The translations under genes and the position numbers were made by a program. DNA of 64,000 nt from assembly GCF_029784135.1 (NCBI RefSeq), contig NC_073746.1, positions 298,041,614 through 298,105,613 on the forward strand, given 5' to 3'. The DNA comes from Toxorhynchites rutilus septentrionalis (taxonomy: Eukaryota > Arthropoda > Insecta > Diptera > Culicidae). This document shows, piece by piece, positions 21,301 to 30,925 of this stretch. The notes under the pieces were generated by a model. That model searched no databases, was not told where the DNA came from, and saw nothing but the letters and a program-made list of their open reading frames with translations. How positions within the stretch are numbered: position 1 is the first letter of the stretch; every line of letters starts with the position of its first letter.

Positions 21301-21545
21301 AACCATTTCCTCGTACCATTAAGTTCATGGCGCATTTGATGTCGGTCATCGTAGCTGCTGCTATGGAAATAACGTGAGCATATACCTTGATTTTTCTGAG
21401 GTTTCCAATTCGATTGGCCATAGAAAATATTCCATTTATGAAGTCTATCTCCATCTCGGAGAAAAGTGTGGTAAACAATGTCCGGGTTATTTTTCGTTAT
21501 GAAAACCTTGTTTCCACATCCTTTTACTGCACAATAATACGGCAT
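21291..21545 (-). CDS. THAP-domain protein, probable fragment
   Basis: 84 codons from the ATG at 21545, which directly follows a T-rich TTTACTTCAG acceptor-like site. The protein opens MPYYCAVKGCGNK and has the THAP layout: C5 and C10, W38, the NW.P block (46-49), then C56. The fourth zinc ligand should be histidine three residues after C56 (CSxHF), but here the sequence is CSRYF, so tyrosine replaces it, with H61 nearby. THAP domains bind DNA in host regulators and in P-element-type transposases. The frame stops after KWFPE, where AVPSIF-like residues are expected; the stop is inside an inverted repeat arm. Either a degenerate THAP gene or an exon missing its partners. Confidence 0.55.
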   Translation of the reverse strand: MPYYCAVKGCGNKVFITKNNPDIVYHTFLRDGDRLHKWNIFYGQSNWKPQKNQGICSRYFHSSSYDDRHQMRHELNGTRKWFPE

Positions 21546-22739
21546 CTGAAGTAAATAAAATATTCATAATATAATTTTGGCATGATAGAGAACCGCGAGA
21601 TGAACGATTATCTTTGGAGGATTTGGACAACAGATTTCTTAGACTTATAGCACTTTTATCACACCAACAAGCTCATCAAATCCTCACGGTCTCCCAAAAA
21701 TATTGAATAATATATAATATAAATACCTTATTGCAGCTATATTACACTATTTTTCACGAATATATATTTGTTTATTTCTTCCTTCAGTTGTTTTCCTCAG
21801 CGAGTTGATATGAAACCATAACCACACAACCAAACAAAAAGTAAATAATTCAGAAAGCTACGTCTCGCTACTCGTCTCACGTATTGTCGTGAAAGTGTCA
21901 AGAACGAAACACCTATAGTTTAGCATCTTGATCTAGACCAAGGGATTGCTAAGATGGCCGCCTTTTAGTATCCAGCATAGAAAATCATAAGCATAGAAAT
22001 CATAACCTAAAACTAAAAATGAAGTGCTTCGCGCGATTTTTCAGCTGTGATTTTAATTGCGAATCTTCCAGAAAGCTTCCGGATGGGTATCCAAACACCG
22101 TTTGCCAAAGGAAACTATCCAACGTAATCAAAAATTCACATATATGACTCCAAACATTAAATCCCCGATCTAGACGTGTTTATTAAATTGCTCTGTACCT
22201 CCGAAATTTTCAGTCCGCAATACATAAAAGTGGTGACGAAAATAGTGATAAAAGAAAATTCCTTCTAGTAGGACTTAAAAAACGGTGTGGACTGTGAAGA
22301 AAAGCCTTTCAGTGAAGAAAGTGAGGAGGAAACGCTGGAACAAAAGTGAAAGAAATTCAGTAAAAAAAAGTGATAGAAAAAGAAAGAAAAAGAAGTGTTG
22401 AGGCAACGGAAAAAGAAGAGTGGCGCAAAATGCCAGGGGTACGACTAAAACGTCAAATCTCTCATATTGCCAGTGTACCCAATATTGCTGCGGTTCACTG
22501 ACATTTTGGTTCTATCAATTACTGTTGTGTACAGCTCGGTCCGGTTATATAGTCGAATAGTGGCTAACTTTAAACTCCATGTTGAATGTAAACACCTCCA
22601 TGTGAAACCGAAATATGAAAATCGCTCATGCAGTTAGAATAAAGCAGCGCATTTTTCGATTTCCTCGTATCCTCGTAAATGATATGTTGATAAACAAATG
22701 ACGCCATATTGATTTTGGTTTTGGGTAGCCTATATTCAA
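21546..22739. other. Spacer, no gene recognised
   Basis: Contains the palindrome CTTGATCTAGACCAAG at 21926-21941, also seen near 19491 with one arm changed. At 22230-22440 there is a purine-rich stretch of GAAAAAG-type sequence resembling a transposon 5' leader; no frame follows it. Confidence 0.35.
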
Positions 22740-23332
22740 TTGATGTCTAACCCCTGCAAAATGCAACCGCTGAGTGTCCTTTTTCCTCTACTCGATAAAT
22801 TGGATACATTGTTTTCAGCTGAGTTGCTAATTTCCGGCAGTGATCCACTGAATCCACCGCTTTCCCGCAAACAGCGGATAGAAAAAGATGAAAAAGTAAG
22901 TTTTTCGTTTCCGCTCGAAGAGAAAATGAATTCATGTAATCAAATCTAACACAAAAAGCATTTTATAATTCCCGAAACAATTGTTACGGGTGTAGGGTGT
23001 TGGGTGTTACGGGTTACGGGTGTAGGTTGGAGCTGGCAGTGTTGCCAGAGCAAGGGATTGTATTGGTAAGCATGAAAAAAAATTCATTGTGTTTTTTTAT
23101 TCGACAAAAATGTGAACAATAATGATTAAAGCAATTGTTATTCTAATTGAAATATTTTAAAAGAAAATAATAGATTCTGTGCATCCTTTGTATTTGAGCA
23201 AAAGGTTTTTTTTATTTGTTGTGAATTCAGTGAAATCGCTCGACGGGAATTGGCCGTGAACAACTGGCATTAAAGTGGAACAGGAAATCTTGGTAAAATT
23301 TATTTGTTCAATCAATTGGTGATTTTTTTTAA
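22740..23332. other. Spacer with weak open frame
   Basis: An open frame at 22740-22949 is followed after codon 51 by a donor-like AAA|GTAAGT (22895/22896), but the only good acceptor downstream (TGAATTCAG at 23231) joins out of frame or into a stop. Short G-rich tandem repeats (GGGTGTTACGGGTTACGGG) occur near 22985-23025. No domain. Confidence 0.3.
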
Positions 23333-23683
23333 ATGGGCGGACCAGTTAGGATCATTGTTGTCCTAAACCGAGCAAAGGAAGAGAAAAAAACACATTTTTT
23401 TATGCTTGCTAGAGCAATTGTGTTCAGAGAGTTGAAAATTTTATTTCCCAATAATAAATTGGAGACGACAAATTACCCCGATTTTATAAACAAATTGAAA
23501 TCTAGATTGGATAGAACAGAATCTGGGCTAATGCAAAGGTTCAAATTCAATAACCGTGTTCAGCAATCATCGGCGGAAGGTTTTGTTCTTTCTACACTGC
23601 GTTTCATAACTATAGAACCGCTCCATTTTTCTGAGTTTCCAAAGATATATAAGAAGTTGGTTGAATTGAAGTATATAGTGTAG
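23333..23683 (+). CDS. Unrecognised 116-codon open frame
   Basis: The first about 90 codons look protein-like (charged helices such as RAIVFRELKILFPNNK), but the frame then runs through the terminal repeat of the Tc1-like composite beginning at 23595, so the C terminus is transposon sequence. No promoter, no splice context and no recognised domain. Listed as a weak candidate for an exon truncated by the transposon. Confidence 0.2.
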   Translation: MGGPVRIIVVLNRAKEEKKTHFFMLARAIVFRELKILFPNNKLETTNYPDFINKLKSRLDRTESGLMQRFKFNNRVQQSSAEGFVLSTLRFITIEPLHFSEFPKIYKKLVELKYIV

Positions 23684-23801
23684 GATATAATAACTATCTT
23701 CATTTATAAGACTGACCATTTGAACTTTATTGTTGTGTCCAGGCGCAAAACATCAAAAAACTAAAATACCAGTGTTTCATTACTACACCCAAACAAGCGT
23801 T

Positions 23802-24077
23802 TTTTTTTTTTTTTTTTATCTTCGCTTATTTTTCGTCGGCCTATTTCCGCCACTTTAGTGCCAATCACCGACATCAGGGAGGCGACTCCACCTGTTCCTA
23901 CCTATCAGACTCAACAACTCATGAGCCGGGCCAACTTCTTTTACTTCCGCTCCGAAGGAAGACGTAACCAGAGATTTTTCGCCTCAGAAAATCCCAACGA
24001 CGCCAGCTGGGATTGAACCCAGGCCGATCGGATTGTGAGGCTGTTACGCTAACCATACAACCACTGGCGCCGTCAAC
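23802..24077 (-). mobile_element. tRNA-derived SINE with target duplication
   Basis: On the reverse strand the head (24077 downward) folds like a tRNA: A-box-like TGGTTGTATGGTTAGCG and B-box-like GGGTTCAATCCC, with matching GGCGCCAG and CTGGCGTC acceptor-type arms. The tail is the T-run at 23802 (A on the element strand). An 11-base duplication AAACAAGCGTT flanks it at 23791-23801 and 24078-24088. 276 bases. Different family from the SINE at 4567-5071. Confidence 0.88.
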
Positions 24078-24231
24078 AAACAAGCGTTGTCAGCAAGCAT
24101 TTCATTTTAGACAGAAAACATGCCATTTCGTGCCTTGACGTCAAATAGGCAAATTATGCCATCTGTCCCCCAACGCTTTAAAATGTTTATATGTATGGAA
24201 GCAGACATCGCTTTCTTTTTTCTTCGTTCAT

Positions 24232-24336
24232 CTTTGTAGGGATTGCACAAAAAAATCCAAACGACGACAACGGGGATCGAAACCATGGCCGGCTAAGGCG
24301 CAAGACTGTTTTACACGACCACGCTATCCACATGGT
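24232..24336 (-). mobile_element. tRNA-like SINE head fragment
   Basis: The reverse strand shows GATAGCGTGGTCGTG (A-box-like) and GGTTTCGATCCCC (B-box-like) 30-40 bases apart, ending in CGTTGTCGTCG, as in a third tRNA-derived SINE. No clear tail or target duplication. Arm pairing is poor for a functional tRNA. Confidence 0.5.
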
Positions 24337-24649
24337 TAATGATGCTGTTCGGCAAATGCGTGATAATATTGCACAAAATGAAATTAGAAAGTGTTTTCTA
24401 AGAGTTAGAAAGAGCGCATGAAGGAGAGCAAAATCTATCTCGTTCTGGGCCGTGCATGTGGCAAAGTATGCGGAAAGCTTATTTGTCCTTTGTTTCGCTC
24501 ACTCGTATTAATCTTATATTGCTGTACCATGTATATTATACAAATGCTTACCAGTATTTGAGAGTCATGACATTTTCTGTTATGTTATGCCTCATTTAAT
24601 GTCATAAATCGGGATGACAAAACATGAGCTAAAAATCAATTTTGGGTGT

Positions 24650-25135
24650 GTAGAACCAGATGGAAAAACTCTCACTCCTTTACAATTTCACATGAGTTAT
24701 AATAAGTTTCGTAATTCGTAGATCACCTTCAGTTCTCGATCAGTTCAAATAACCCATTCGGGATGGTTCCGACCAAGCTGCGCCATGTTGTAGTGTGTAT
24801 CTCACTCTACGCATAGGATACTGCTCGTTTAAGCTCCTCGAATCTATCATACTGCTTGTAAGCTGCATCCACTATTCGTATCCAGAATCTGAAGCCCCTA
24901 TTCTTCAAACCATGCTCTGACCTTCCGGATTTTAGAAATTGATGCCAAATTACCCAATTATCACATTGTTTTTGATGCAAAACAGCACTAAAGGATTCTG
25001 AAGCAATTCGTTGCACTTCTGACTGTTCATTCGTGTTGATGGGAAACTATCTGAACCAGGCCTTCTTGAGAAAATTCTCCCCAAACCATAAAAATCCCAT
25101 CTCCAAAGCTGCGGTTCCGAAAACTAATGTAGAAG
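24650..25135 (-). pseudogene. Tc1-like transposase C-terminal relic, left arm
   Basis: Reverse-strand pieces in shifting frames read FGDGIFMVWGEFS (second-aspartate region entry), VLHQKQCDNWVIW, NRGFRFW, then AAYKQYDRFEELKRAV and TTTWRSLVGTIP followed by an LFELIEN-like end, the C terminus of Tc1-like (DD34E) transposases. The SPDLNPIEN block carrying the catalytic glutamate is deleted. Sequence outside it (24645-24700) is the inner part of the inverted repeat (AGAACCAGATGG then AAAACTCTCACTCC). Confidence 0.75.
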
Positions 25136-25249
25136 CTTATCACATGGGTCTCACTATTTCACTATTATGATAAAAAGAAATTCAACTTGAATAGAATTTG
25201 TTCATATTGGAAGGCCTAACGAATCGTGTCATGTAATTTTCGGAATCGT

Positions 25250-25990
25250 AACTTTGCAGGCGGCACTTTGATGGTTTGAGGAAATTTTCAAAAAGGCCTG
25301 ATTCAGATAGCGAATGCATAGCCAGAAGTGCAAATGATTAACTTATTTCTGACGTAGAACTACGTCTTTCAGGAAGGGTGCCAAATCAGAAAACAGGTCA
25401 CGTTTTTATGAAATAAAATTAACGTTAATAACTATTTTCACTGTGGACGAATTCTCATGATTTGCATACCAATCGAATTGTAAATTCTCTAAGATTTGTT
25501 TGATATGTTATACATTAAAATTCGCTAATCTCTGAATGGTTTTAAGTCATGAAAACTGGAAGAATTTCTTTTTCCCATACAGTTGTTCTACCGATTTGTG
25601 TGTTAACCCTACCCGTATTTCGAATGCTTATAACTCGAACATTTCTTAATAGATCGGAAAGATGTTTGCATCAGTTGATAGGAAATATTTCGAAAATGCG
25701 GTCGTATCATAGATACAACCCCTTAAATTTTTTTGAAAATAAAAAAAACTATGTGATAATTGGGTAATTTGGCATCAATTCATAAAATCCGGAAGGTCTG
25801 TGCATGGTTTAATGAATAGGGGCTTCAGATTCTGGTCAGCTTGTTCACCAAATCAGAACCCTGTCAAGAACTTATGAGGAGTGATCGCAGCTTACAAGCA
25901 GTATGATAGAATTGGAGAACTTAAACGGGCAATATCCTCCGCGTAGAACGAGATATACACTACAACATGGCGCAGCTTGATCGAAATCAC
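25250..25990 (+). pseudogene. Tc1-like transposase C-terminal relic, right arm
   Basis: The + strand reads FAGGTLMV.GNFQKGLIQIA (25255-25340), is interrupted by a 409-base insertion, and resumes at 25755 with SPNQNPVKNL (the SPDLNPIENLW motif, its glutamate replaced by lysine, then a stop), AAYKQYDRIGELKRAI and TTTWRSLIEI. It mirrors 24650-25135. The final PNGLF.LIEN segment is displaced to about 29984-30010 by a further insertion of about 4 kb. Confidence 0.75.
25346..25754 (+). repeat. Palindrome-headed dispersed repeat (GACGTAG family), nested copy
   Basis: Starts TGACGTAGAACTACGTC, contains CAAATCAGAAAACAGGTCAC, GTTAACGTTAATAACTATT-like and GAATGCTTATAACTCGAAC blocks, and ends GCGGTCGTATCATAGATACA before an A/T-rich tail. 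It interrupts the Tc1 relic. Start and end blocks match the 14623-15870 element, which carries an extra 0.8 kb in the middle. Confidence 0.7.
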
Positions 25991-26361
25991 CCCGTGTTGG
26001 ATTTACTTTTTCGGATTCTTCGAGAAAAGCGCCTTTTTTAGGTTATACAATGGCAGCTCTCTTAAAGCTGTAAATTTATTAATACTTTGATATTAATTAA
26101 TAAAATTCATTTGAATGAAACTTACATTTCGGTCTCCTTATTACTAAGCAAATCCAATAAATATCAATTCAAATATAACTTCAATCTAAACTACTGATGA
26201 AATTTACAAGCGTGTTCAGTTTTTTTTTATTATATGAATTTGACGTTTCATCGTCGATGGTGACGTTAGAGTTTGCTAGTGGAGATGGGCGAATCGCTAA
26301 TCAGGGGATAAATGGCGAACACGAAATTATTGCGACACCGAAAATGTCATGCCAAAAAATG

Positions 26362-27069
26362 TCAAGCTTCGTCGTGCTGCTGCAAGAACGACAAAAGGCG
26401 CTTCTCGAGGCACTGTCGCCTCGAGATGTCGCCATTTACTGTGCCCTTTGTCACGAAAGGCTCACTCCTCAGTCCGCAAGAGCAGATGGTCTGCCAAACG
26501 TGATATTTGGAGGCGAACTTCGACATTTTCTTCTTCTTAAATTTGTCGTCCACATCGAACCTGCTCTCGCCGGTGAAAAACTCCAACCCCGGAATTTGCT
26601 TAAAATCGGCTTTTATATACGATTCGTCGTCCATCACACAGCAGCCATATTTTGTCAGCATCTTCTCGTAGAGTTTCCGTGTCCGAGTTTTAGCCGTCGA
26701 TTGTTGCCGCTCATCGCGGTTTGGGAAGTTCTGTACCTTGTATGTATGTAGTCCAGCTCTCTTCTTTGCATTCTGGACGTAGCTCTGCGACATGCCGATC
26801 TTTTTAGCCAAATCACGGCTTGAGACGTTGGGATTTGCTTTAATCATCCGCTTCACCTTTCCCTCCGTCTTTTTGTTCTCCGGTCCCGGTTTTCTTCCAG
26901 CTCCTTTGCCGTGGTCCAACGTCAACCGCTCCTGGAACCGCTTCAACACTCTGGAGACGGTTGAATGGTGAATGTTCAACATTTTTCCCAACTGCCGGTG
27001 CGACAGGTCAGGAAATTCCACGTGTTTGGAAAGAATTTGTTCTTTCGACTCGCGTTGGTTCACCTCCAT
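26362..27069 (-). pseudogene. ITmD37E (DD37E) transposase, 3' truncated
   Basis: Tc1/mariner-superfamily transposase of the mosquito ITmD37E group. I start at MEVNQRESKEQ (27069); the frame upstream to 27165 is 5' leader. Residues about 10-110 are the bipartite HTH (LSHRQLGKMLNIHHSTVSRVLKR; VSSRDLAKKIGMSQSYVQ). The first catalytic aspartate lies in VMDDESYIKADF. The protein continues to LLSFLQQHDEA and stops at 26362, so the second aspartate and the D37E glutamate are absent; downstream sequence (26200-26360) no longer matches. The left untranslated part (27190-27250, GGGTGGGTAATGTCGGGGAC) looks like the element's outer 5' region. Inserted within the right arm of the Tc1 composite. Cannot be autonomous. 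Confidence 0.85.
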
Positions 27070-27339
27070 TTTCGTTGAATCGAAAAACACGACTTCGAGT
27101 TTGACAGCATGTAGACAATAAACATCAATGAGAAAGTGTGCAAAATTTGGTTGATTTTTACCCAATGGTAAAAAAGACGGGTGGGTAATGTCGGGGACAT
27201 AACCGGAGTGACGTAGGACTATACAAAGGGGACAGCTTTTGTTAAATATATATTTTAAATATATTGTTTTATTTTCTACTCCTACGTGAATACTTACCTA
27301 TCTACCTTAAAAATGGATTAGTTTACTGTTTACTCTTCA

Positions 27340-28350
27340 TGAATATGTTGATGGTTCTGAAAAGAACCTTTGGTGTTGTGTTTTTGTTATCACTCGATAT
27401 TCCCATCTTGTTCTGTTAAACCTTCCTGATTAGCTATTGCGTTTGCCACTCGCCACAGCTTTCACAGTTGGAAAATTTCTTCCCATCCAGCTTGTGACAT
27501 GTTCAGTAAATTACATTTGATGCGACGTGCCGGAGAAAGAAGAACACTTAAGAAACACTTAAGAACACTTAAGAAACACTTTGCCACTCACTGAAACTAA
27601 TTGTTGCCTTGATGAGCGCCGAACCGAAGCTGCTCTGTTCTTGATGCGGGTTTTCTGATTGTCGTGAGCAGCTTTGCAAGCCAACTCGAGCACTCCGACG
27701 GCCGAAACTCTATAATCGCTGTTAGGTATATTGGTGCTCCGGCACCAATCCGTTCGGCCTAGTTACCCTTGCGGAGCAATCAGTAAATGCGACCAACAGG
27801 GAACTGGAGACCTGCACGGCTCGAGTGAGACTTTGCCTTTCCCTTAACTTGTCCTCCTTTGTTACGTCCACGATGCCGATGCCGTACAACCACACGGGTT
27901 TACGGTTTGAAAGAAAATAAGATATTTTTTTGGGGTCCGCGTGTTTTATACTCTAGCGGTACACACTCACAGGATAGAGACAAATCGGCAGACTCAGCCA
28001 GAGGGGCAAGTCCAACGAGACGAACGAATGAGCGTTAAAAGGGAGCGATGGTAAGAAAATACATTCATTACGATTTGTTCGCTCGTTGGATTCACATGCA
28101 GGATAAAAAGTGTCCTTTTCAGGATCACAAAATTATCTCCAATCTAAAGAGTTTATTGTTTTGTTATCACTCGATATCCCCATCTTGTTCGGCTAAACCT
28201 TTCTGTTTAGCGATTGAGTTTGCCACTCGCCACAGCTTTCAGATGGAAAATTTCATCCCATCCAGCTTTGTGACATGTTGTACAGTAAATTACATTCAAT
28301 GCGACGTGTCGCAGCGCCACTCAGTGTCGGATTGGAGGCGATATTAACCT
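27340..28350. repeat. Duplicated block flanking the H2A relic
   Basis: 27380-27535 and 28150-28305 are diverged direct copies (TGTTATCACTCGATAT, GTTTGCCACTCGCCACAGCT, CATCCAGCT, AGTAAATTACATT). A partial third copy of the GCGATTGCGTTTGCCACTCG part lies at 28893-28915 directly 3' of the second H2A relic. So the H2A-like pieces spread together with their downstream sequence. Confidence 0.65.
27640..27880 (-). pseudogene. Histone H2A pseudogene 1
   Basis: The reverse strand begins with a damaged start region, then [36 protein letters not shown] in shifting frames, and VLELACKAAHDNQKTRI, in H2A order. Frameshifts and substitutions break it; after KTRI the family sequence is lost. A TATA-like GTATAAAACA lies on the reverse strand at about 27943-27952, roughly 65 bases upstream. 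Functional H2A would be a core nucleosome histone; this copy cannot make one. Confidence 0.75.
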
Positions 28351-28959
28351 GTAATTGAACATTTGCGATGACAGTGGTACAGTGTCGACTTTCAATGTGG
28401 GGTCATAATTTGGATCTCTATGTTTACAAAAATGTCCAACTAAATTAGTCGCATCACATGTCCGTCCAATTAGCTAAATGTCGAACTAATTGTAAATTAC
28501 TGTACTTTCAATCTGGAAACAATTTAAGAATTGGTGAAAATTGAATAATCAGGAAAGTCCCCAACTATGAATAAGCTCAGAACAACTGCCAAATTCACAT
28601 ACTCATCATATCCTGGCAAACAAATTATGAAAAAATCAATTTGTGTTTTATTATTATTTTGGATAATGTTTTAGAAAGCACTGTATTTCGTAAACTCTTT
28701 TTTGGAAGGTTTAATGGCCCTGAAAAGCGCCTTGTTTTATGGAATGGTTCCAATTTAGAAAACTTAGTACTCGTGGTTTTGAAAAAAAAACCATTTCGAA
28801 CGCCCTCGATGCCGCCTTGTTCTGGATTTGCCACCAAAGCAGTTTGTATAAAGAACAAACTTTTTTCTTCTGCTACCTGATGCCGTTTTGCGATTGCGTT
28901 TGCCACTCGCCACTCGCTGCAACTGCCTGTTGTCTTGATGTCCACCGAACCGAATGCGT

Positions 28960-29176
28960 TCTGTTCCGAATGCGGGTTTTCTTATCGTCGCGAGCAGCTT
29001 TGCCAGCTAACTCGATCACTTCGGCGGCCGAAACTATATAACGCCGGCTAGGTGGACTGGTGCACTGGTACTAACGCGCTCGGCCTAGCTACCCTTGCGG
29101 GGAACTCCAGATCAACACGGTTCGAGCGGGATTTTGCCTTTCCCTTCACTTTTCCTCCTTTACCATGTCCAGACAT
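28960..29176 (-). pseudogene. Histone H2A pseudogene 2
   Basis: ATG at 29176 (reverse). It opens MSGHGKGGKVKGKAKSRSNR, a nearly canonical H2A N terminus, then loses about eight residues (the VGRIHRLL segment), is frameshifted, and regains H2A in AAEVIELAGKAARDDKKTRI. After that point the sequence diverges exactly where copy 1 does, and both continue into the same non-histone block. Upstream (29275-29325) on the same strand sits a copy of the GGCGAATGAACTG motif and a TATAATAC site. Probably the better preserved member of a dispersed H2A-derived family. Confidence 0.8.
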
Positions 29177-29734
29177 GGCTGCTTGGGTTGGTTTGTTGAT
29201 GTGTTGTGATGCGAACCGATGTGGTGTACGGTTTGGATGAGAATGATCGTTACGGTAGGAAGGTATTGTATTATAGAGACTTTAAACTTTTGCAGTTCAT
29301 TCGTCTCTAGCCTTGAGAAAGGCCCTTTGAAAACTCTACTCTACTCTACTCCAGCGCTACCACCTCCGCCCTCTTGCCTTGAGAAAGGCACTCGATCCCT
29401 CGCCGTCCAGCCCGTCCAGCAACGATGTTGTCCAGTCGGTGTCCACACAAAGAATGATCGTTACGGCAGCGGAGCGGGGATTTTTAAGCTGACTGGCTGG
29501 CTCGAGAATTACGCATGTGTGAGACTGCGACCAATGTTTCGTTCATTTTTTTCTTTTTCTTTTCCAATCGTGCTTCATTCTATTTCGCTGCTGCTCTGGT
29601 TGCCCGTTTTGGTCGGTACGATTTGAGGAGCACAAAATGGACCAATCAAAAATGGGCACATAGTGCATTTTGACAATGCTTGATATTTTACAATTATTCA
29701 ATTATTTATCTCAAGAAAAATGAAATGTTATTCG

Positions 29735-29912
29735 TTATGATAGATGCGTAGATATATTTCCTATCAATTGATGCAAAAACCTTTGCGATCTATTGAGAAA
29801 TGCTCGAGTTATAAGCGTTCCAAATCTTGCATTTTTCCTACTTGTTCAGTGCCTAGATTTCCATTTCACCCCCTATATCTTCCGGTTAGACGTAGTCCTA
29901 CGTCAAAAAGTT
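29735..29912 (-). repeat. Palindrome-headed dispersed repeat (GACGTAG family), reversed copy
   Basis: Reverse strand: TTTTTGACGTAGGACTACGT, CTAACCGGAAGATATAGGGG, CGCTTATAACTCGAGCATTT, GATAGGAAATATATCTACGC, the same order as 11393-11600. The match to that copy extends over about 170 bases. Confidence 0.7.
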
Positions 29913-29959
29913 ATGCCCTGTTGAATGTGTCGCAAAAATTTCGTGTTCGCCCTTTAGTA

Positions 29960-30284
29960 CTCTCGGCGTTGGCTGCGTTCACTACACCGAATGGGTTATT
30001 TTAACTGATTGAGAACTAAAGATGACCTACGAATTAGAAACGTGTTGTAATTCATGTGAAACTGACGTAAATTTTGTAAAGGAGTGAGAGTTTTACCATT
30101 TGGTCCTATAGTTATGAAACACGGGAATTTTAATCGCCTGAACACAACAATAAAATTCAAATGGCCAGTCTTACAATGAAGATATCTATTGTATTCTACA
30201 CTATATACTTCATTTCAACCGACTTCTTACATATCTCTGGAAACTCAGAAAAATGGAGTGATTCTATAGTTATGAAACGCAGTG
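29960..30284 (+). mobile_element. Outer end of the Tc1-like composite, right arm
   Basis: Transposase tail codons (TTPNGLF.LIEN) at about 29975-30010, then the inner direct repeat GGTCCTATAGTTATGAAACA at 30098-30118, about 165 bases of spacer, and the outer repeat ending GAAACGCAGTG at 30284, followed by TA. Confidence 0.7.
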
Positions 30285-30445
30285 TATTTAATTAATTTAA
30301 TTACTAGCTGAATTTTGCGCTTTTGAAAATGTTAAGCAGACCGCAGTCGAAGATAGAATTGTGGCAGGTCTAAGCGAAAAATCTCTTCAACAGCGTTTGT
30401 TGAATGAAGATAATTTAGGCAGGGAGAATAATTATTACTCGGGAA

Positions 30446-30925
30446 ATGACTAGAGCGAATGCAAAATCTTTGGAGGAAAATTCTTCTATAGACCGGATAT
30501 CTTCAATACAACATTTTGACAAAGCAAATGCTAGTAGAGTTACGGAGAAGTTATTAGATACGTACAAAATGACGAATTATCTTGAAGAGATACATAATAA
30601 GAGCTCAGCGAAAAACTTATTGGAATTTGGAGATGAAGGGTTTCAAGTAAGTTATAAGCACAAATATGAAATTGCCAACAGGAATCAACGTTTCAATTCG
30701 AATTACTGGAGAGTAAACCAGAAAAATAAAATTTCTGAGTTCTCAGAAAATATATGTAATCTTTGTGGATTGAAATGTCATTATCAAGTGAATTGTTTTA
30801 AATTAAAGAATATGGAAAGTGATTCGATAAATTATTTGGGGAGGCCAGGTACCAGTAGAGACGGACTAAGTGATTTACTCAAGAGGATGAACGCGGAGGT
30901 TGAGGACAGTGACGACAACGATTGA
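30446..30925 (+). pseudogene. Gypsy-type gag C-terminal fragment
   Basis: 159 codons. The zinc knuckle CNLCGLKCHYQVNC fits C-x2-C-x4-H-x4-C and is followed by FKLKNM, as in insect gypsy gags, then an acidic C terminus (EVEDSDDND). Upstream gag codons are in a different frame (30310-30445), so the ATG at 30446 is not a natural start. Gag would coat the element RNA in virus-like particles. Confidence 0.7.

Larger units (their letters stand above)
23595..30284. mobile_element. Palindromic Tc1-like composite with IR/DR-type ends
   Basis: The left end CACTGCGTTTCATAACTATA and the right end, its reverse complement, are flanked by TA (23593-23594 and 30285-30286). The outer 165-190 bases of each side match in inverted orientation. 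An inner copy of the GTTTCATAACTATAG site lies about 165-175 bases inside each end (about 23770 and 30098-30118), the inner/outer direct-repeat layout of Tc1-like IR/DR transposons. Both arms then carry the transposase C terminus pointing outwards: - strand at 24650-25135, + strand at 25250-25990 continuing at 29984-30120. Without nested insertions each arm would be about 0.7 kb. Confidence 0.65.

Noticed and set aside
24000..24336. tRNA-like sequences as functional tRNA genes
   Set aside because: Arms mispair, there is an attached SINE body and A-tail, and one has a target duplication.
26197..26751. 184-codon open frame on +
   Set aside because: It lies antisense to the ITmD37E transposase on -, whose domains are clear; the + frame has no domain.
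29290..29420. CTTGAGAAAGGC repeats and (CTACT)n as a CRISPR-like array
   Set aside because: Only two copies with unequal spacing, plus a microsatellite; eukaryotic context.
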